DNA from: Deltaproteobacteria bacterium Ga0077550
GTDB taxonomy: Bacteria; Myxococcota_A; Polyangia; Nannocystales; Nannocystaceae
Assembly (NCBI GenBank): GCA_001464385.1
Contig: LNFB01000251.1
Span: forward strand, 1-47,045
DNA: 47,045 bases
Direction of reading: 5' to 3'
Shown piece after piece: positions 1 through 9,162 of the stretch. Positions within the stretch are counted from its first letter, which is position 1. The number at the start of each line of letters is the position of its first letter. A model generated the notes under the pieces. It saw only the letters and a list, made by a program, of their open reading frames with translations, was not told the origin of the DNA and did no database searches. The position numbers and the translations under genes were made by a program.

Positions 1-503
1 TCGGTCATAGACTCGGCCGTGGCGCCGGCGGTCGCCCTGAGCTCGAGCTCGGGCGCTCCCGCGAGCGGCTCGCCGTAGATGTCGTACAGCGCGAGGTCGA
101 AGGCCGTCGTCGTATTGGGCAGCATCAGCACGTGGTCTTCGACGACGCGCCGCTCGGTGAACTCCATCGCGGCGATCGGCTCCACCAGGATCCGGAGGGC
201 GCGCGCGCGCCCCTCCCCGTACACGCGGACGACCGCGAAGCCCGGCCCGTAGGTGCGCAGCTGCACGATGCCCGCGTCGACCCACGCGTCGACGACCTCG
301 GTGTCGGACGTCTCGGCCTCCTCGATGCGCACCGGGAACGTCTCACCTTCACAGTCCCAGGCCCTGCACGGCTCCCGCTCGGACCAGACGTACGTGTCGG
401 CCGCGTGCGCGGCGATCGTCATGTCCTCGGTCGGGGCCGGATCCTCGAGCAGGCCGCACGCGGGTAGGATCAGCGACAGGAGCACCGCAGCGACGACCCG
501 CAT
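1..503 (-). CDS. Lipoprotein, 3' part beyond window edge
   Basis: The gene begins at ATG 503 and runs off the left edge, so only the first 167 codons are visible. It opens with a lipoprotein signal peptide, MRVVAAVLLSLILPACGLLE, in which LPAC is the lipobox and Cys16 the predicted lipidated residue. The rest is acidic with alternating hydrophobic residues, as in an exported beta-rich protein. Composition is normal for the window and no stop interrupts it. I do not recognise a family. The product is probably anchored in the inner or outer membrane facing the periplasm or the outside. It is divergent from the sigma factor gene at 713. Confidence 0.7.
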   Translation of the reverse strand, partial: MRVVAAVLLSLILPACGLLEDPAPTEDMTIAAHAADTYVWSEREPCRAWDCEGETFPVRIEEAETSDTEVVDAWVDAGIVQLRTYGPGFAVVRVYGEGRARALRILVEPIAAMEFTERRVVEDHVLMLPNTTTAFDLALYDIYGEPLAGAPELELRATAGATAESMT

Positions 504-712
504 GGGGTGGTGGTCGCGCGGGGCGGGATCTGGATGCACCGGGGGCGGTGGGATCGGCACGTGCGTGCAGTGTCCCGCCGCGGGCGTTCGATCCCGCGGG
601 CCCCCTCCGCTTCGCACCCCGGCGCTTCGGGCGGTGGAGCGACGCCGCCACCACCGAGTCGTAGACTGCCAAGCGCGGACCCTGGCAGTGTGGGTCCCGG
701 CGGTGCGGACTG

Positions 713-1420
713 ATGGCGTTCCCTTCGACTCGGTGGAGCATGGTCGAGTCGTCGCGGGCCGCGACCACAGCGGGACGCGCGGCGCTCGGGGAGCTCTGCG
801 AGCGCTACCGGCTGCCGCTGGTGATCTTCGCCCGGCGCCGGGTCGGCGATCCGGACGAGGCGCGCGAGCTCGTGCAGGACTTCTTCGCGGACTTGCTGGG
901 TCGCGGGGGATTCGCGACGGTCGAACACGGCCGCGGTCGCTTCCGTTCGTATTTGCTCGGCGCGTTCTGCCACCACGTCGCCCGGACGTACCAGCGCGAG
1001 AGGGCAGACAAGCGCGGGCGCGGACGGACGGTGTCGCTCGACGACGAAGTGGTCGCCCGCGCAGCGCAAGCGGTGGCCGATGATGCCGACCCGGAGCGCG
1101 CCTACGCCAAGGCCTGGGCGCTCGCGGTCGTGGCCCGCGTCGAGGACGTCCTGGCGCAGCAGTACGCGGCGCGCGGCCAGGCGGCGGGTTTCGCCGCGTT
1201 GCGCCCACACCTGCGTGGCGAGGGACCGCCCTACGCCGAGACCGCGCGGCTGCTCGGCACCTCCGAGGCGGCGCTCAAGGTCGCAGTGCACCGCCTGCGT
1301 CAGCGATTCGGCCAGGTGTTGCGGGCGGAGGTCGTGGACACGCTCGCCGACCCTGGCGACCTCGAGGCGGAGATCCGGACGCTCATCGCGGCCCTGGGCC
1401 CCGGGGGAAGCGGGCTGTAA
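713..1420 (+). CDS. ECF-type RNA polymerase sigma factor (kinase-associated type)
   Basis: A 235-aa sigma-70 family protein. A region-2 helix is visible around residues 45-60 (DPDEARELVQDFFADLL). A region-4 helix-turn-helix is near 175-205 (YAETARLLGTSEAALKVAVH). The N-terminal TRWSMV motif is, as I recall, typical of ECF factors found beside Hanks-type kinases in myxobacteria and planctomycetes. The ATG at 713 gives this conserved start. The next gene, 34 bp downstream on the same strand, is such a kinase, so phosphorylation may control this factor, since no anti-sigma gene is adjacent. This regulatory link is inference. The C-terminal 30 residues form an acidic tail. Confidence 0.88.
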   Translation: MAFPSTRWSMVESSRAATTAGRAALGELCERYRLPLVIFARRRVGDPDEARELVQDFFADLLGRGGFATVEHGRGRFRSYLLGAFCHHVARTYQRERADKRGRGRTVSLDDEVVARAAQAVADDADPERAYAKAWALAVVARVEDVLAQQYAARGQAAGFAALRPHLRGEGPPYAETARLLGTSEAALKVAVHRLRQRFGQVLRAEVVDTLADPGDLEAEIRTLIAALGPGGSGL

Positions 1421-1454
1421 CCTCGGGTCGGCGGACTTGTCAGAGCCAACGGAC

Positions 1455-2835
1455 ATGACGCCCTCACACGCGTGCGCATCCACGGTCGCCGCCGAAGCCG
1501 CTTCCATGCTGGCCCTCGGCCTGACCATCCCGCCGGGGGACCTGCCCGCCCTCGCCGAACTGGCGGCCGTGCTGCCTGCGTACGCCGAGTTGGAGTGGTT
1601 GGCCCAGGGCGGAATGGGCGTGGTGTTGCGCGCGCGCCACATCAAGCTCGACCGTCGGGTCGCGATCAAGCTGCTTCGTCCAGAGCTCGCGTCGCGCGCC
1701 GACTTCTCGGAGCGATTTGCCCGCGAGGCCCGGGCGATGGCAGCGCTGCAGCACCCGAACATCGTCGGAATCCACGACTTCGGCGAAGTCCTGGGCGTGC
1801 ACTACCTGGTGATGGAGTACGTCGAGGGCCAGAGCCTGCGCGGGCTGATGGCCGGGGGCGTGTCCAGCAGCACCGCCTTGAGGATCGCGGGAGAACTGTC
1901 CGCGGCGCTGCAGTACGCCCACACCCGCGGCGTCGTCCATCGCGATCTCAAGCCTGAGAACGTGCTCATCGACCGCGAGGGGCGCGCGCGACTCACCGAC
2001 TTCGGCCTCGCGATGCTCAGCGAGCCCGGCGAGTCGCTACGGTTGACCGGGACCGGGAGCGTGCTCGGCACGCCGATGTACATGGCGCCCGAGCAGCTGG
2101 AAACGCCGGGCACCGTCGACCACCGCGCCGACATCTTCGCGCTCGGGGTGGTGATCTACGAGCTGCTCACCGGCCGGCTGCCGTTGGGCAGCTTCGAGCC
2201 GCCATCGGGGCTCAGCGGCCTCGATCGTCGCGTCGACGCCTTGGTGACCGGCGCGCTGGCACACGATCCCGATCGTCGGATCCAGAGCGCCGCCGAGGTC
2301 GGGGACCGCGTGCGAGCGCTGGCACCGATCGGGGGCGCGCCGCGGCCGGTGATCGTCGAGCCGTGGGAGCTTGATGCGGGATCGTGCACGCTTGCGCAGC
2401 GCGACCGGTGGCGTCGCTTGCATCGCCGGGGCCTTCACGATGCTCCTGTACGGCGTCGGCGGCCCTGTGATCAGGGCATCGGGCGTGCTGATGATCTCTG
2501 CGGCACTCTTGCTCGGTTGCGTCGCCGACTACCGACGACTCACGCGGGCATCGGAGGTGCTCCGCGAGGTCGTCAAGGCGCGACTCGGACTTCGGGTCAC
2601 CGCGGCGGGGTCGTTGCTCGTGCTGGCCGGTCAACTGGTCGACGCCGAAGCGATCGACGCGGGCGGTCTGACGCTGTGGGTCGCGACGCTGGCAATGGCC
2701 TTCGCCGGCGCCGCCGGAGGGTGGTTCGCCGCGCGATCCCATGGGTTCCCGGCCGAGCTCGTCTTCGGCCCACGGTGGTGGGTCGAGCGGTGGCAGCAGC
2801 GCGAGGACGGCGTGGTTCGTGGAGCGGTTCGGTAG
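1455..2835 (+). CDS. Hanks-type Ser/Thr protein kinase with membrane C-terminus; frameshift near 2370
   Basis: The kinase domain begins at residue ~38 with a glycine-rich loop (AQGGMGVVLRA). It shows Lys72 (VAIKLL), the catalytic loop H162-R-D164-LKPEN, D182-FG and APE213, so all key residues are present and it should phosphorylate Ser/Thr. After codon ~305 the frame stops looking coding: it becomes Arg-rich and runs to 2963, into the opposite-strand gene. A different frame from 2371 encodes four hydrophobic helices, the usual tail of membrane kinases. Skipping one base at about 2370 joins the two. ATG 1455 follows the sigma gene by 34 bp, so the two probably form one operon. A real frameshift, a programmed one or an assembly error would all look like this. 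Confidence 0.85.
2371..2835 (+). CDS. Membrane-spanning C-terminal part of the kinase, displaced by one frame
   Basis: 154 codons, opening TTG-ATG, with four hydrophobic segments at about residues 14-32, 36-54, 72-90 and 98-118, followed by a Trp/Arg-rich cytoplasmic end. It overlaps the kinase reading frame and has no convincing ribosome binding site, so it is more likely the C-terminal half of the kinase than an independent gene. It would anchor the kinase in the inner membrane. An independently started, translationally coupled small membrane protein is the alternative. Confidence 0.6.
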   Translation: MMRDRARLRSATGGVACIAGAFTMLLYGVGGPVIRASGVLMISAALLLGCVADYRRLTRASEVLREVVKARLGLRVTAAGSLLVLAGQLVDAEAIDAGGLTLWVATLAMAFAGAAGGWFAARSHGFPAELVFGPRWWVERWQQREDGVVRGAVR

Positions 2836-2877
2836 GGGCGGCTGCGATGCAGTCGCGGGCCTGTGCGCACTACGCCC

Positions 2878-4221
2878 TCACGCCAAGATCTCGGGAATCG
2901 CGTCGCCCGTCATCCCCTCGGCGTCCCCGAACGTCGCCGCCGGGCTCCCGAACGCCTTCATGACCGTGAACGGCACGCGGCTCGTGCTGTCCCCCGCCGC
3001 GCGGTGGTGGATATCCCCGCGGAACAACCCGCCCGCCTTGCCGACGAGCAGCATCGGGAAGTCGTCCATCCGGTGATCCCACGGCAGCCCGACGCAGGAC
3101 GTCACGTACACCAGCGAGTTGTCCAACAGGTTCCCCGCGCCGTCCGGCGTGTCGCGCATGCGCTGCAGCAGCTCCGCCAGGCACGACATCGTGTACTCGA
3201 CGCCGGTGTGGAAGCCGTTCGTGCCGTAGTCCACGCCCATCGGGCTCAGGCGGTGGCCGAAGTCCTCGTGGAAGGTGACGTTGCCGAGGCCCGCCTCCGG
3301 ATAGCCCGCGTGGCACGCCGCGCACGAGAACACCTGGGTCGCGACCCGGGTGAGCTCGCACGACAGCGCGAACACCAGCAGATCCGCGAAGGCCTGGCAG
3401 CGCGCGCGGGTGATCTCTCCGTCGGCGCCGCGATCGGGGTACGCCACATCCGGATCGATCGGCATGCCGCAGTCGGCACCGGTGATCGTCGCGTCGATCT
3501 GCGTCTGCAGCTGATCGACGCCGTCGAGGTGGCGATCGAGGCGCTCCTTGTCCTCGGCGCCGAGCTTGACCCGCAACTCCGCGGCGTCGGCCGACACCGC
3601 ATCGAGCAGCTTCTTGCGGCGGAAGAGCGACGGGTCGGGCTCGAGCGAGCCGGACAGCGCGAACAGGCTGGCGAACAGCGCGGCCGGGCTGTAGTTCGGC
3701 GGGTTCGGGGCGTTGGGGCCGCTGAACGAGATGTTGAAGTCCAGCGCGCCCGCGCCGGTGACGTTGCTGATGCCGACGTGCAAGCCGCTGGGGAACGCGG
3801 TGTCGGCGTTCATGATCGGCGCGAGCAGCTGATCGATCGAGGGCAGCTGCACGTCGCCGCCCTGCATCGCCTGCGCACCCGTGAGCACCGCCGCGGGCGC
3901 GGACTTGTGGGCGTAGATGGCGGGCACCACCACGTTGAAGCCCGAGCACACCGTCAGCCAAGGCTTGAACTCGGCCAATGGCATCAGCGCGGCGCTCGGC
4001 GCCCACGCGTCGCCGATGCCGGTCGCCGCGGGGACCCAGTGCGCCGGATCGGCGCCGTTGCCGAAGAACCACGTCAGGTAGCGCGGGCGCAGCGGCGAGC
4101 CGTCGGCCAGCGCGGTGCCGTTGCCGTCGAGCATGCCGAGCAGGCGCGGCAACGGCAGCGCGATCGCGGTGCCGCCGATCAACCCGCGGAGCATCGTGCG
4201 GCGGTGGAGCTTGAACGTCAT
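2878..4221 (-). CDS. DUF1552 family protein, Tat-exported
   Basis: A 447-aa protein with a twin-arginine signal at its start (RRTMLRGLIGGTAIALPLP), implying export of a folded protein. The body matches my recollection of DUF1552: an early LTWFFGNGADPAHW-like segment, a GLHVGIS block and a late block around the words TNGFHTGVEYTMSCLAELLQRM. The function of DUF1552 is unknown; it is nearly always encoded next to DUF1592-type cytochrome-like proteins in myxobacteria and planctomycetes. Its ATG overlaps the stop of the DUF1592 gene (ATGA, 4218-4221), so the two are translationally coupled and probably work together outside the inner membrane. Confidence 0.85.
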   Translation of the reverse strand: MTFKLHRRTMLRGLIGGTAIALPLPRLLGMLDGNGTALADGSPLRPRYLTWFFGNGADPAHWVPAATGIGDAWAPSAALMPLAEFKPWLTVCSGFNVVVPAIYAHKSAPAAVLTGAQAMQGGDVQLPSIDQLLAPIMNADTAFPSGLHVGISNVTGAGALDFNISFSGPNAPNPPNYSPAALFASLFALSGSLEPDPSLFRRKKLLDAVSADAAELRVKLGAEDKERLDRHLDGVDQLQTQIDATITGADCGMPIDPDVAYPDRGADGEITRARCQAFADLLVFALSCELTRVATQVFSCAACHAGYPEAGLGNVTFHEDFGHRLSPMGVDYGTNGFHTGVEYTMSCLAELLQRMRDTPDGAGNLLDNSLVYVTSCVGLPWDHRMDDFPMLLVGKAGGLFRGDIHHRAAGDSTSRVPFTVMKAFGSPAATFGDAEGMTGDAIPEILA

Positions 4222-5969
4222 GGTCCCTCCGAGGGCTCGGCTGCGAGGACGCTGCCGGCGGGGTTGGCGAAGCGGAATTCGTCGTGGGTGACCATCGCGT
4301 GCAGCAGGCGATCGAAGCGATTGTCCTCTGCCCCGAGCTCGGCCTCGATCGCGACGAGCAGCTCGTCCTCGTTGTCGAACGGCAGGCGCCCTGCGGTGTA
4401 CGTGTACAGCTTGTCGACCAGGCAGCGCGGCGCGTCCGGGTGCTCGCGCAGCAGCTGGGCAAGTTCGGCGGCGTCGACGAACGGCACCCCGTCGAGCTCG
4501 CCGCTGGCGTCGATCGTGAGCCCGAGGTCGGTCTCGCGGTAGCGGCCCATCGTGTCGAAGTGCTCGAGCGCGAGGCCCAGGGGGTCCGTCACGTTGTGGC
4601 AGCCGGCGCAGGCCGGGTTCTCGCGGTGGGGCTCGAGCTTCTCGCGCAGTGTGCGGTGCTCGACCGGACCGCCGCCGCCATCGTTGTCGTCGAGGTTCAC
4701 GTCGACGTCCGGGGGCGGTGGCGGCACCGTCTTGCACAGGAGGGTCTCGGCGATGAACTGCCCGCGCTCGGTGGCCGACGTCCGCGCCGGCAGCGAGTTC
4801 AGCCCGAGCACCAGCGCGCTGCCGATGAGCCCGCGCCGCGGGCTGCCCTCGGGCAGCGTCACCGCGCGCATCGCATCGGGCTCGACCTCCGCGAGGCCGT
4901 ACAGCCGCGCGAGCTCGTTGTTCACGAACACCTGGTGCGAGTCGTACAGCGCGAAGAAGTCGCCGGGCGCGTCGAAGACCACGTCCTGCACGCGGGCGAT
5001 GAGCTCGTCGCGCATCGCGGCCTTGAGCGTCGGCGTCCACTCGGGGAAGGCCACCGCGTCCTTGGTCTTCTCGTCGAGCTGCCACAGGCGGTACAGCTCG
5101 CCGACGAAGTTGGCGACGCCCTGGCGCGCGCGCGGATCGGCGATCATGCGATCGACCTGGGCCGCGACCCCCTCGGCGGTGGCGAGCCCGTCGGCCTCGG
5201 CGGCGTCGAGCAGCGCCTCGTCGGGCACCGTGCTCCACAGCGTGAACGCCAGGCGCGACGCCATCTCGAACGACGAGAACTTCACCCGGCCGTCGTCCTC
5301 GGGCGACGGCGCGCCGAGCTCGACGCGGTACAGGAAGTTCGGCGACTGCAGCAGGCCCCACACCGCGTGGCGCAGGCCGACGAGGCCGTCGCCGGTCTCG
5401 GTGGCGACGTCGGTGGCGACCGCGAGGTAGCGATCCTGCTCGGCCGCGGTCAGCGGGCGACGCCACGCGCGGCGGCCGAACGCGGCGATCGAGGTGCGCA
5501 TGCAGGCGGTGTCGGCCGCGCCCGTCGGCACGCACGCCACGCGCATCGCCGCGAGCGTGGGATCGGCGAAGGCCTCGGCGGTGGCGCCGTCGAGCGCGAG
5601 CTCGTAGGCCCCGACGCCCGCGGGCGAGAGCGCGACCCGGGCGGCGCCGACCGAGAAGAACCCCTCCTGCATCGCGTCGGCCTCGATCGTCGTCAGCGTC
5701 ACGGGCCCGAGGAGATCGGTGACCGCGTGGGTGAACTCGGCGCGGGTCAACCGGCGCAGCGTCGGCGCGTCGACCTCGATCGCGTCGTCGCCGGGCTCGC
5801 CGCTGTCGCCCGGGGTGCCGCCGTCGTCGACGGCCGCGCCGGTCGAGCCGGCGTCGTCCGCCGCCCCGGGGCCGCGCCCCGACACGCCGGTGTAGCAGCC
5901 GAGCAGGGGCGACAGGCACAGCGCTGCGCCGAACGGGAGGTCGAACGAAGGACGAGCGCGACGTCGCAT
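4218..5969 (-). CDS. DUF1592/DUF1588-type lipoprotein with haem c motif
   Basis: 583 aa from ATG 5969, chosen because it gives a lipoprotein signal ending LLGC and has a GGGGGT ribosome-binding-like stretch upstream; a GTG 18 codons earlier is less likely. A Ser/Gly/Asp linker follows, then the order seen in planctomycete-type surface proteins: DUF1587-like (RRLTRAEFTHAVTDLLG), DUF1595/1592, DUF1588 and DUF1585. A single c-type haem site, C454-A-G-C457-H458, sits in the DUF1588 part. The role is unknown; the haem motif suggests redox chemistry or electron transfer at the cell surface. It is the first gene of a coupled pair with the DUF1552 gene. Confidence 0.87.
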   Translation of the reverse strand: MRRRARPSFDLPFGAALCLSPLLGCYTGVSGRGPGAADDAGSTGAAVDDGGTPGDSGEPGDDAIEVDAPTLRRLTRAEFTHAVTDLLGPVTLTTIEADAMQEGFFSVGAARVALSPAGVGAYELALDGATAEAFADPTLAAMRVACVPTGAADTACMRTSIAAFGRRAWRRPLTAAEQDRYLAVATDVATETGDGLVGLRHAVWGLLQSPNFLYRVELGAPSPEDDGRVKFSSFEMASRLAFTLWSTVPDEALLDAAEADGLATAEGVAAQVDRMIADPRARQGVANFVGELYRLWQLDEKTKDAVAFPEWTPTLKAAMRDELIARVQDVVFDAPGDFFALYDSHQVFVNNELARLYGLAEVEPDAMRAVTLPEGSPRRGLIGSALVLGLNSLPARTSATERGQFIAETLLCKTVPPPPPDVDVNLDDNDGGGGPVEHRTLREKLEPHRENPACAGCHNVTDPLGLALEHFDTMGRYRETDLGLTIDASGELDGVPFVDAAELAQLLREHPDAPRCLVDKLYTYTAGRLPFDNEDELLVAIEAELGAEDNRFDRLLHAMVTHDEFRFANPAGSVLAAEPSEGP

Positions 5970-6068
5970 GGGCACCCCCGACGATGCACGCCCCTCCGCC
6001 CCACGCGAAGGCACGTCCACCACGATGCGAGGCTATCGGCCGCCGTGCATGCGCGTCAAGGCAAGACC

Positions 6069-6090
6069 GTGTCGGTCGTATGACCGACAC
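6069..6090. promoter_or_regulatory. Perfect palindrome upstream of DUF1592-DUF1552 operon
   Basis: Two 9-bp arms, GTGTCGGTC and GACCGACAC, separated by GTAT. It lies 100 bp upstream of the DUF1592 start and 77 bp beyond the stop of the next gene. It could be an operator for the operon or a terminator hairpin of the upstream gene; no T-tract follows, which favours a protein-binding site. Confidence 0.4.
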
Positions 6091-6167
6091 CGTCGGTCGG
6101 GATCCGACGAACCTGTCGTGCGCGACGTCGGCGTACTCGTCGACACCAAACTGCGCGTCCGTCCCTG

Positions 6168-7322
6168 CTAGGCCGGCAGCACGCACGCACCAACGCTCGT
6201 CGCAGCGACGCACGCGTCGGTCGGCGGCGCGTCGTCCGACCACCAGGGCACGCACGCGACCTCGGGCGACGCGTTGCCGCAGGGATCCTGCGCTGTCGTG
6301 TCGCAGTACGCGGCGCAGCAACCGGAGGGAGACTCGCAGCCCGGCACGCGCTCGGCCGGCGCGCAGAACCCCGAGGTGCACCCGTTGATGTCCGTGCAGG
6401 GCTCGCCGATCGCGGAGCGCGAGGGCCCGTGGGGCAGGCACACGAAGCCGTCGGCGTTCGGATAGCAGCCGCGAGCGTCCTCGCACGCGGGCGCGAGTGG
6501 ATCGCAGGCCGGCAGGCACAGCGCGAGCACGCCGGCGTTCGCGATCACGCAGCGGTCGCAGGCGTCGGGACAGACCGGCGCATCGGGGCTGCCCGTACAG
6601 AGCGCCACGCACTCGCCGACGAGGGACACCGGGTCGACGCCGAAGCACATCGCGCCGATCTCACAGTCGTCGATCCCGCTGACGGCCGAACCACCGACCG
6701 TGCACCACGTCCCGGGCGCCCGCGGCTCCGCCTCCGGCACGACGCACCGCAGCGCGTTCCAGGAGCCGTCGCCGTCTCGATCCCACGCCACACACTTCTC
6801 ACCGGGGGCGCAGTCCTGCGTCCATGGATTGCACCAACCGTTCTCGCAGTACGACGAGCACGGCGAGGGCTCGGTGGACTCCACGAAGACGCTCTGGTCT
6901 GTCGACTGCTCGCACCGCGGACCGCATGCGCGCGACCAATCGTCCGGTGTTTCGTAGTGCGGCTCGATCGTCGCCTCGGCGAGGATGTGACCGCCCGACG
7001 ACACCGTGATCTCGACGCGCTCGGGCGTCCCGTGGTGGATCACTCCGCCTGCCCCGACGTGTGTGTGCTCGTCGTCGCAGGGGTCGACCGCGGCGTCCGA
7101 GCTCGGCACGTGGAAGCTGCAGTGCACCGTGTCGCCGTCGAGCTGCAGCACCACCTCGTACGTGCCGTGCCAGGGCTCGGCCTTCTCGAACTCGATCGAG
7201 AGGAAGTCGTCGCAGAACTCTCCCTCGCAGGCGTCGCACCCACCGAGGGCCGCGGCGAGCCCGATCGCCCCGAGGGCGCAGGCCCACCGCGCGAGATCGG
7301 ACCGTGCCGCGTCGGAGGTCAT
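6168..7322 (-). CDS. Cys-rich lipoprotein of unknown function
   Basis: 384 aa. ATG 7322 is preceded by GGAGG at good spacing and opens a lipoprotein signal ending ALGGC (Cys28 or so). The first third, after the lipobox, looks like a beta-sandwich. The rest holds more than 30 cysteines in short CxxxC, Cx(n)C and GxC patterns, typical of the disulfide-rich extracellular domains common in Nannocystaceae lipoproteins. No catalytic motif is visible. It is divergent from the carboxylesterase gene, with about 160 bp between that must hold both promoters. I cannot assign a substrate. Confidence 0.75.
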   Translation of the reverse strand: MTSDAARSDLARWACALGAIGLAAALGGCDACEGEFCDDFLSIEFEKAEPWHGTYEVVLQLDGDTVHCSFHVPSSDAAVDPCDDEHTHVGAGGVIHHGTPERVEITVSSGGHILAEATIEPHYETPDDWSRACGPRCEQSTDQSVFVESTEPSPCSSYCENGWCNPWTQDCAPGEKCVAWDRDGDGSWNALRCVVPEAEPRAPGTWCTVGGSAVSGIDDCEIGAMCFGVDPVSLVGECVALCTGSPDAPVCPDACDRCVIANAGVLALCLPACDPLAPACEDARGCYPNADGFVCLPHGPSRSAIGEPCTDINGCTSGFCAPAERVPGCESPSGCCAAYCDTTAQDPCGNASPEVACVPWWSDDAPPTDACVAATSVGACVLPA

Positions 7323-7484
7323 CGAACCTCCATCCTCGCACGTCGGGCATCGACGCACGACGCGGGCCGACCCGCGCGAGCGCGCCCATGGACGTGTGTC
7401 GAGGGCGGTGTGGTGCTTCGCGACGGATCGGGCGCGATCGCAGGTGGATTCCCTGGCATGGGTCGTGCTCTCGTGGTGGCGACG

Positions 7485-9143
7485 ATGTCTCGCCGCTGCA
7501 TGGTGTCCTGCGCGCTCGCGACCTTCGCCTGCGGGGGCGACACTCACGATGGGCCTGGCGTGGTGACGACCAGCGGCGCGACCGCGTCGGACGACACCAC
7601 CGACGCTGCGACGTCGAGCGCCGACACGAGCGCCGGATCGATCGATCTCGGCGGCGAGTGTGAGCCCGCCGCACCGGGCCCGGGCATCGTCGTCACCGAC
7701 GCCGGGGCGCTCGCGGGGATCGACCTGCCCGGAGGCGGGTTCGCGCTGCTCGGCGTGCCCTTCGCGGCGCCGCCCACGGGCGCGCTGCGCTTCGCCGCGC
7801 CCGCGCCGGTGGCGTGCTGGTCCGACGTGCGCGATGCGACGGCCCACGGGCCGCGGTGCCCCCAGCTCGATGGTGAGGACGGGCCGGTCGTCGGCGACGA
7901 AGACTGCCTGACGCTCGACGTGTGGACGCCCGCGGCGGACGACGGCGCGCGACCGGTGCTCTTCTTCGTGCACGGGGGCGGCAACTCGCTCGGTGGGATC
8001 GACGATCCGCTGTACGACGGCGAGGTGCTCGCGCGCGAGCTCGACGTCGTCGTCGTCACCACGAACTATCGGCTCGGCGCGCTGGGGTTCCTCGCCGATC
8101 CGAGCCTCGTCGACGGCGAGGGGATCGCGGGCAACTGGGGCTTGATGGATCTGCTCGCCGCGCTCGAGTGGACGCAGGCGAACGCGGCGGGGCTCGGTGG
8201 CGATCCCGATCGCGTGCTGCTGTTCGGTCAGTCGGCCGGCGCCGTCGATGTCTGCGCCCTGCTCGGCGTGCCGCGGGCCCAGGGGTTGTTCGCGGCGGCG
8301 GCGGTGCACAGCGGCACGTGCCGCCAGCGCGAGCCCGGGCAGTACGCGATGCAGACCGGCACGCCGTTCCTCGCGGCGAGCGGCTGCGCGGGGGCGGACG
8401 ACGTGCCCGAGTGCCTGCGCGCGCTGACGGCCGACGCGATCGTCACGACCGAGCCCACGGGCTTCCCCAGCGTCTCGGCGCTGTCGCAGTCCTGGGGCCC
8501 GTACGTCGACGGCGTGTTGCTGCCGCGCTCGACGCTCGACGCCATGGCGGCGGGCACCCACGTCGACGTGCCTCTGGTGATCGGCGCCACCGCGCAGGAG
8601 ACCGCGCGCGACATCCCCGAGCTCACCGAGGCGCAGTACGTCGCGGCAGTCGAGGCGAGCTTCGGGATGGTGCTCGGCGCGATGGTGCTCGAGCAGTACC
8701 CGGTCGCCGACTACGCGACGCCCACGGACGCGTACATCGCCGTGACCAGCGACGCGAAGTTCGTGTGCGCGGCGCGGACGGCCGCGCGCGCCGCTGCGGG
8801 GCAGCGCTCTGCAGTCTACCGCTACCACTTCGCGTACGACGGCTACACCACCTTCGGCAACAACACCGCCACCGCGTTCCACGGCGTCGAGCTGCCGTAC
8901 CTGTTCCGCAGCTTCGCGGCCCTGGGACTGCCGACGAACGCAGACGATGCGGTGATGATCGATCAGATGGGCGTCGCGTGGACCACGTTCGCCGCCACCG
9001 GCACGCCGGCGCTCGAGGGCGCGACGTGGCCGGCGTACGATGCCGCGCTCGACGACGCGGCGCTCCTCGACGTGCCGATCGGCACCGTCGAGGGCGTCCG
9101 CACCGCCCAGTGCGATTTCTGGGACGGCCTGCTCCCCGGTTGA
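7485..9143 (+). CDS. Type-B carboxylesterase lipoprotein
   Basis: 552 aa counted from ATG 7485, which gives the short lipoprotein signal MSRRCMVSCALATFACGG; ATG 7458 and 7500 are alternatives. A Thr/Ser/Asp linker follows. The catalytic domain shows the oxyanion-hole HGGG (His163), the nucleophile elbow GQSAG (Ser250) and the catalytic His466 in FHGVELPY. These are the hallmarks of the carboxylesterase/cholinesterase alpha/beta-hydrolase family. It should hydrolyse ester bonds outside the cytoplasm, perhaps of lipids or polyesters from prey. The acidic triad member is not obvious because the usual NxDEG block is replaced by GATAQE. It ends 19 bp from the converging ferritin-like gene. Confidence 0.87.
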   Translation: MSRRCMVSCALATFACGGDTHDGPGVVTTSGATASDDTTDAATSSADTSAGSIDLGGECEPAAPGPGIVVTDAGALAGIDLPGGGFALLGVPFAAPPTGALRFAAPAPVACWSDVRDATAHGPRCPQLDGEDGPVVGDEDCLTLDVWTPAADDGARPVLFFVHGGGNSLGGIDDPLYDGEVLARELDVVVVTTNYRLGALGFLADPSLVDGEGIAGNWGLMDLLAALEWTQANAAGLGGDPDRVLLFGQSAGAVDVCALLGVPRAQGLFAAAAVHSGTCRQREPGQYAMQTGTPFLAASGCAGADDVPECLRALTADAIVTTEPTGFPSVSALSQSWGPYVDGVLLPRSTLDAMAAGTHVDVPLVIGATAQETARDIPELTEAQYVAAVEASFGMVLGAMVLEQYPVADYATPTDAYIAVTSDAKFVCAARTAARAAAGQRSAVYRYHFAYDGYTTFGNNTATAFHGVELPYLFRSFAALGLPTNADDAVMIDQMGVAWTTFAATGTPALEGATWPAYDAALDDAALLDVPIGTVEGVRTAQCDFWDGLLPG

Positions 9144-9162
9144 ACCCCGGCCGAGTCCCGAG

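Noticed and set aside
2863..6083. Long open frames on the plus strand across the DUF1552/DUF1592 genes
   Set aside because: They are antisense to two recognisable proteins and have the Arg/His/Val-rich make-up of frames opened by high GC.
7458..7484. Earlier ATG for the carboxylesterase
   Set aside because: It adds nine residues before the more typical lipoprotein signal beginning MSRRC; kept only as an alternative.
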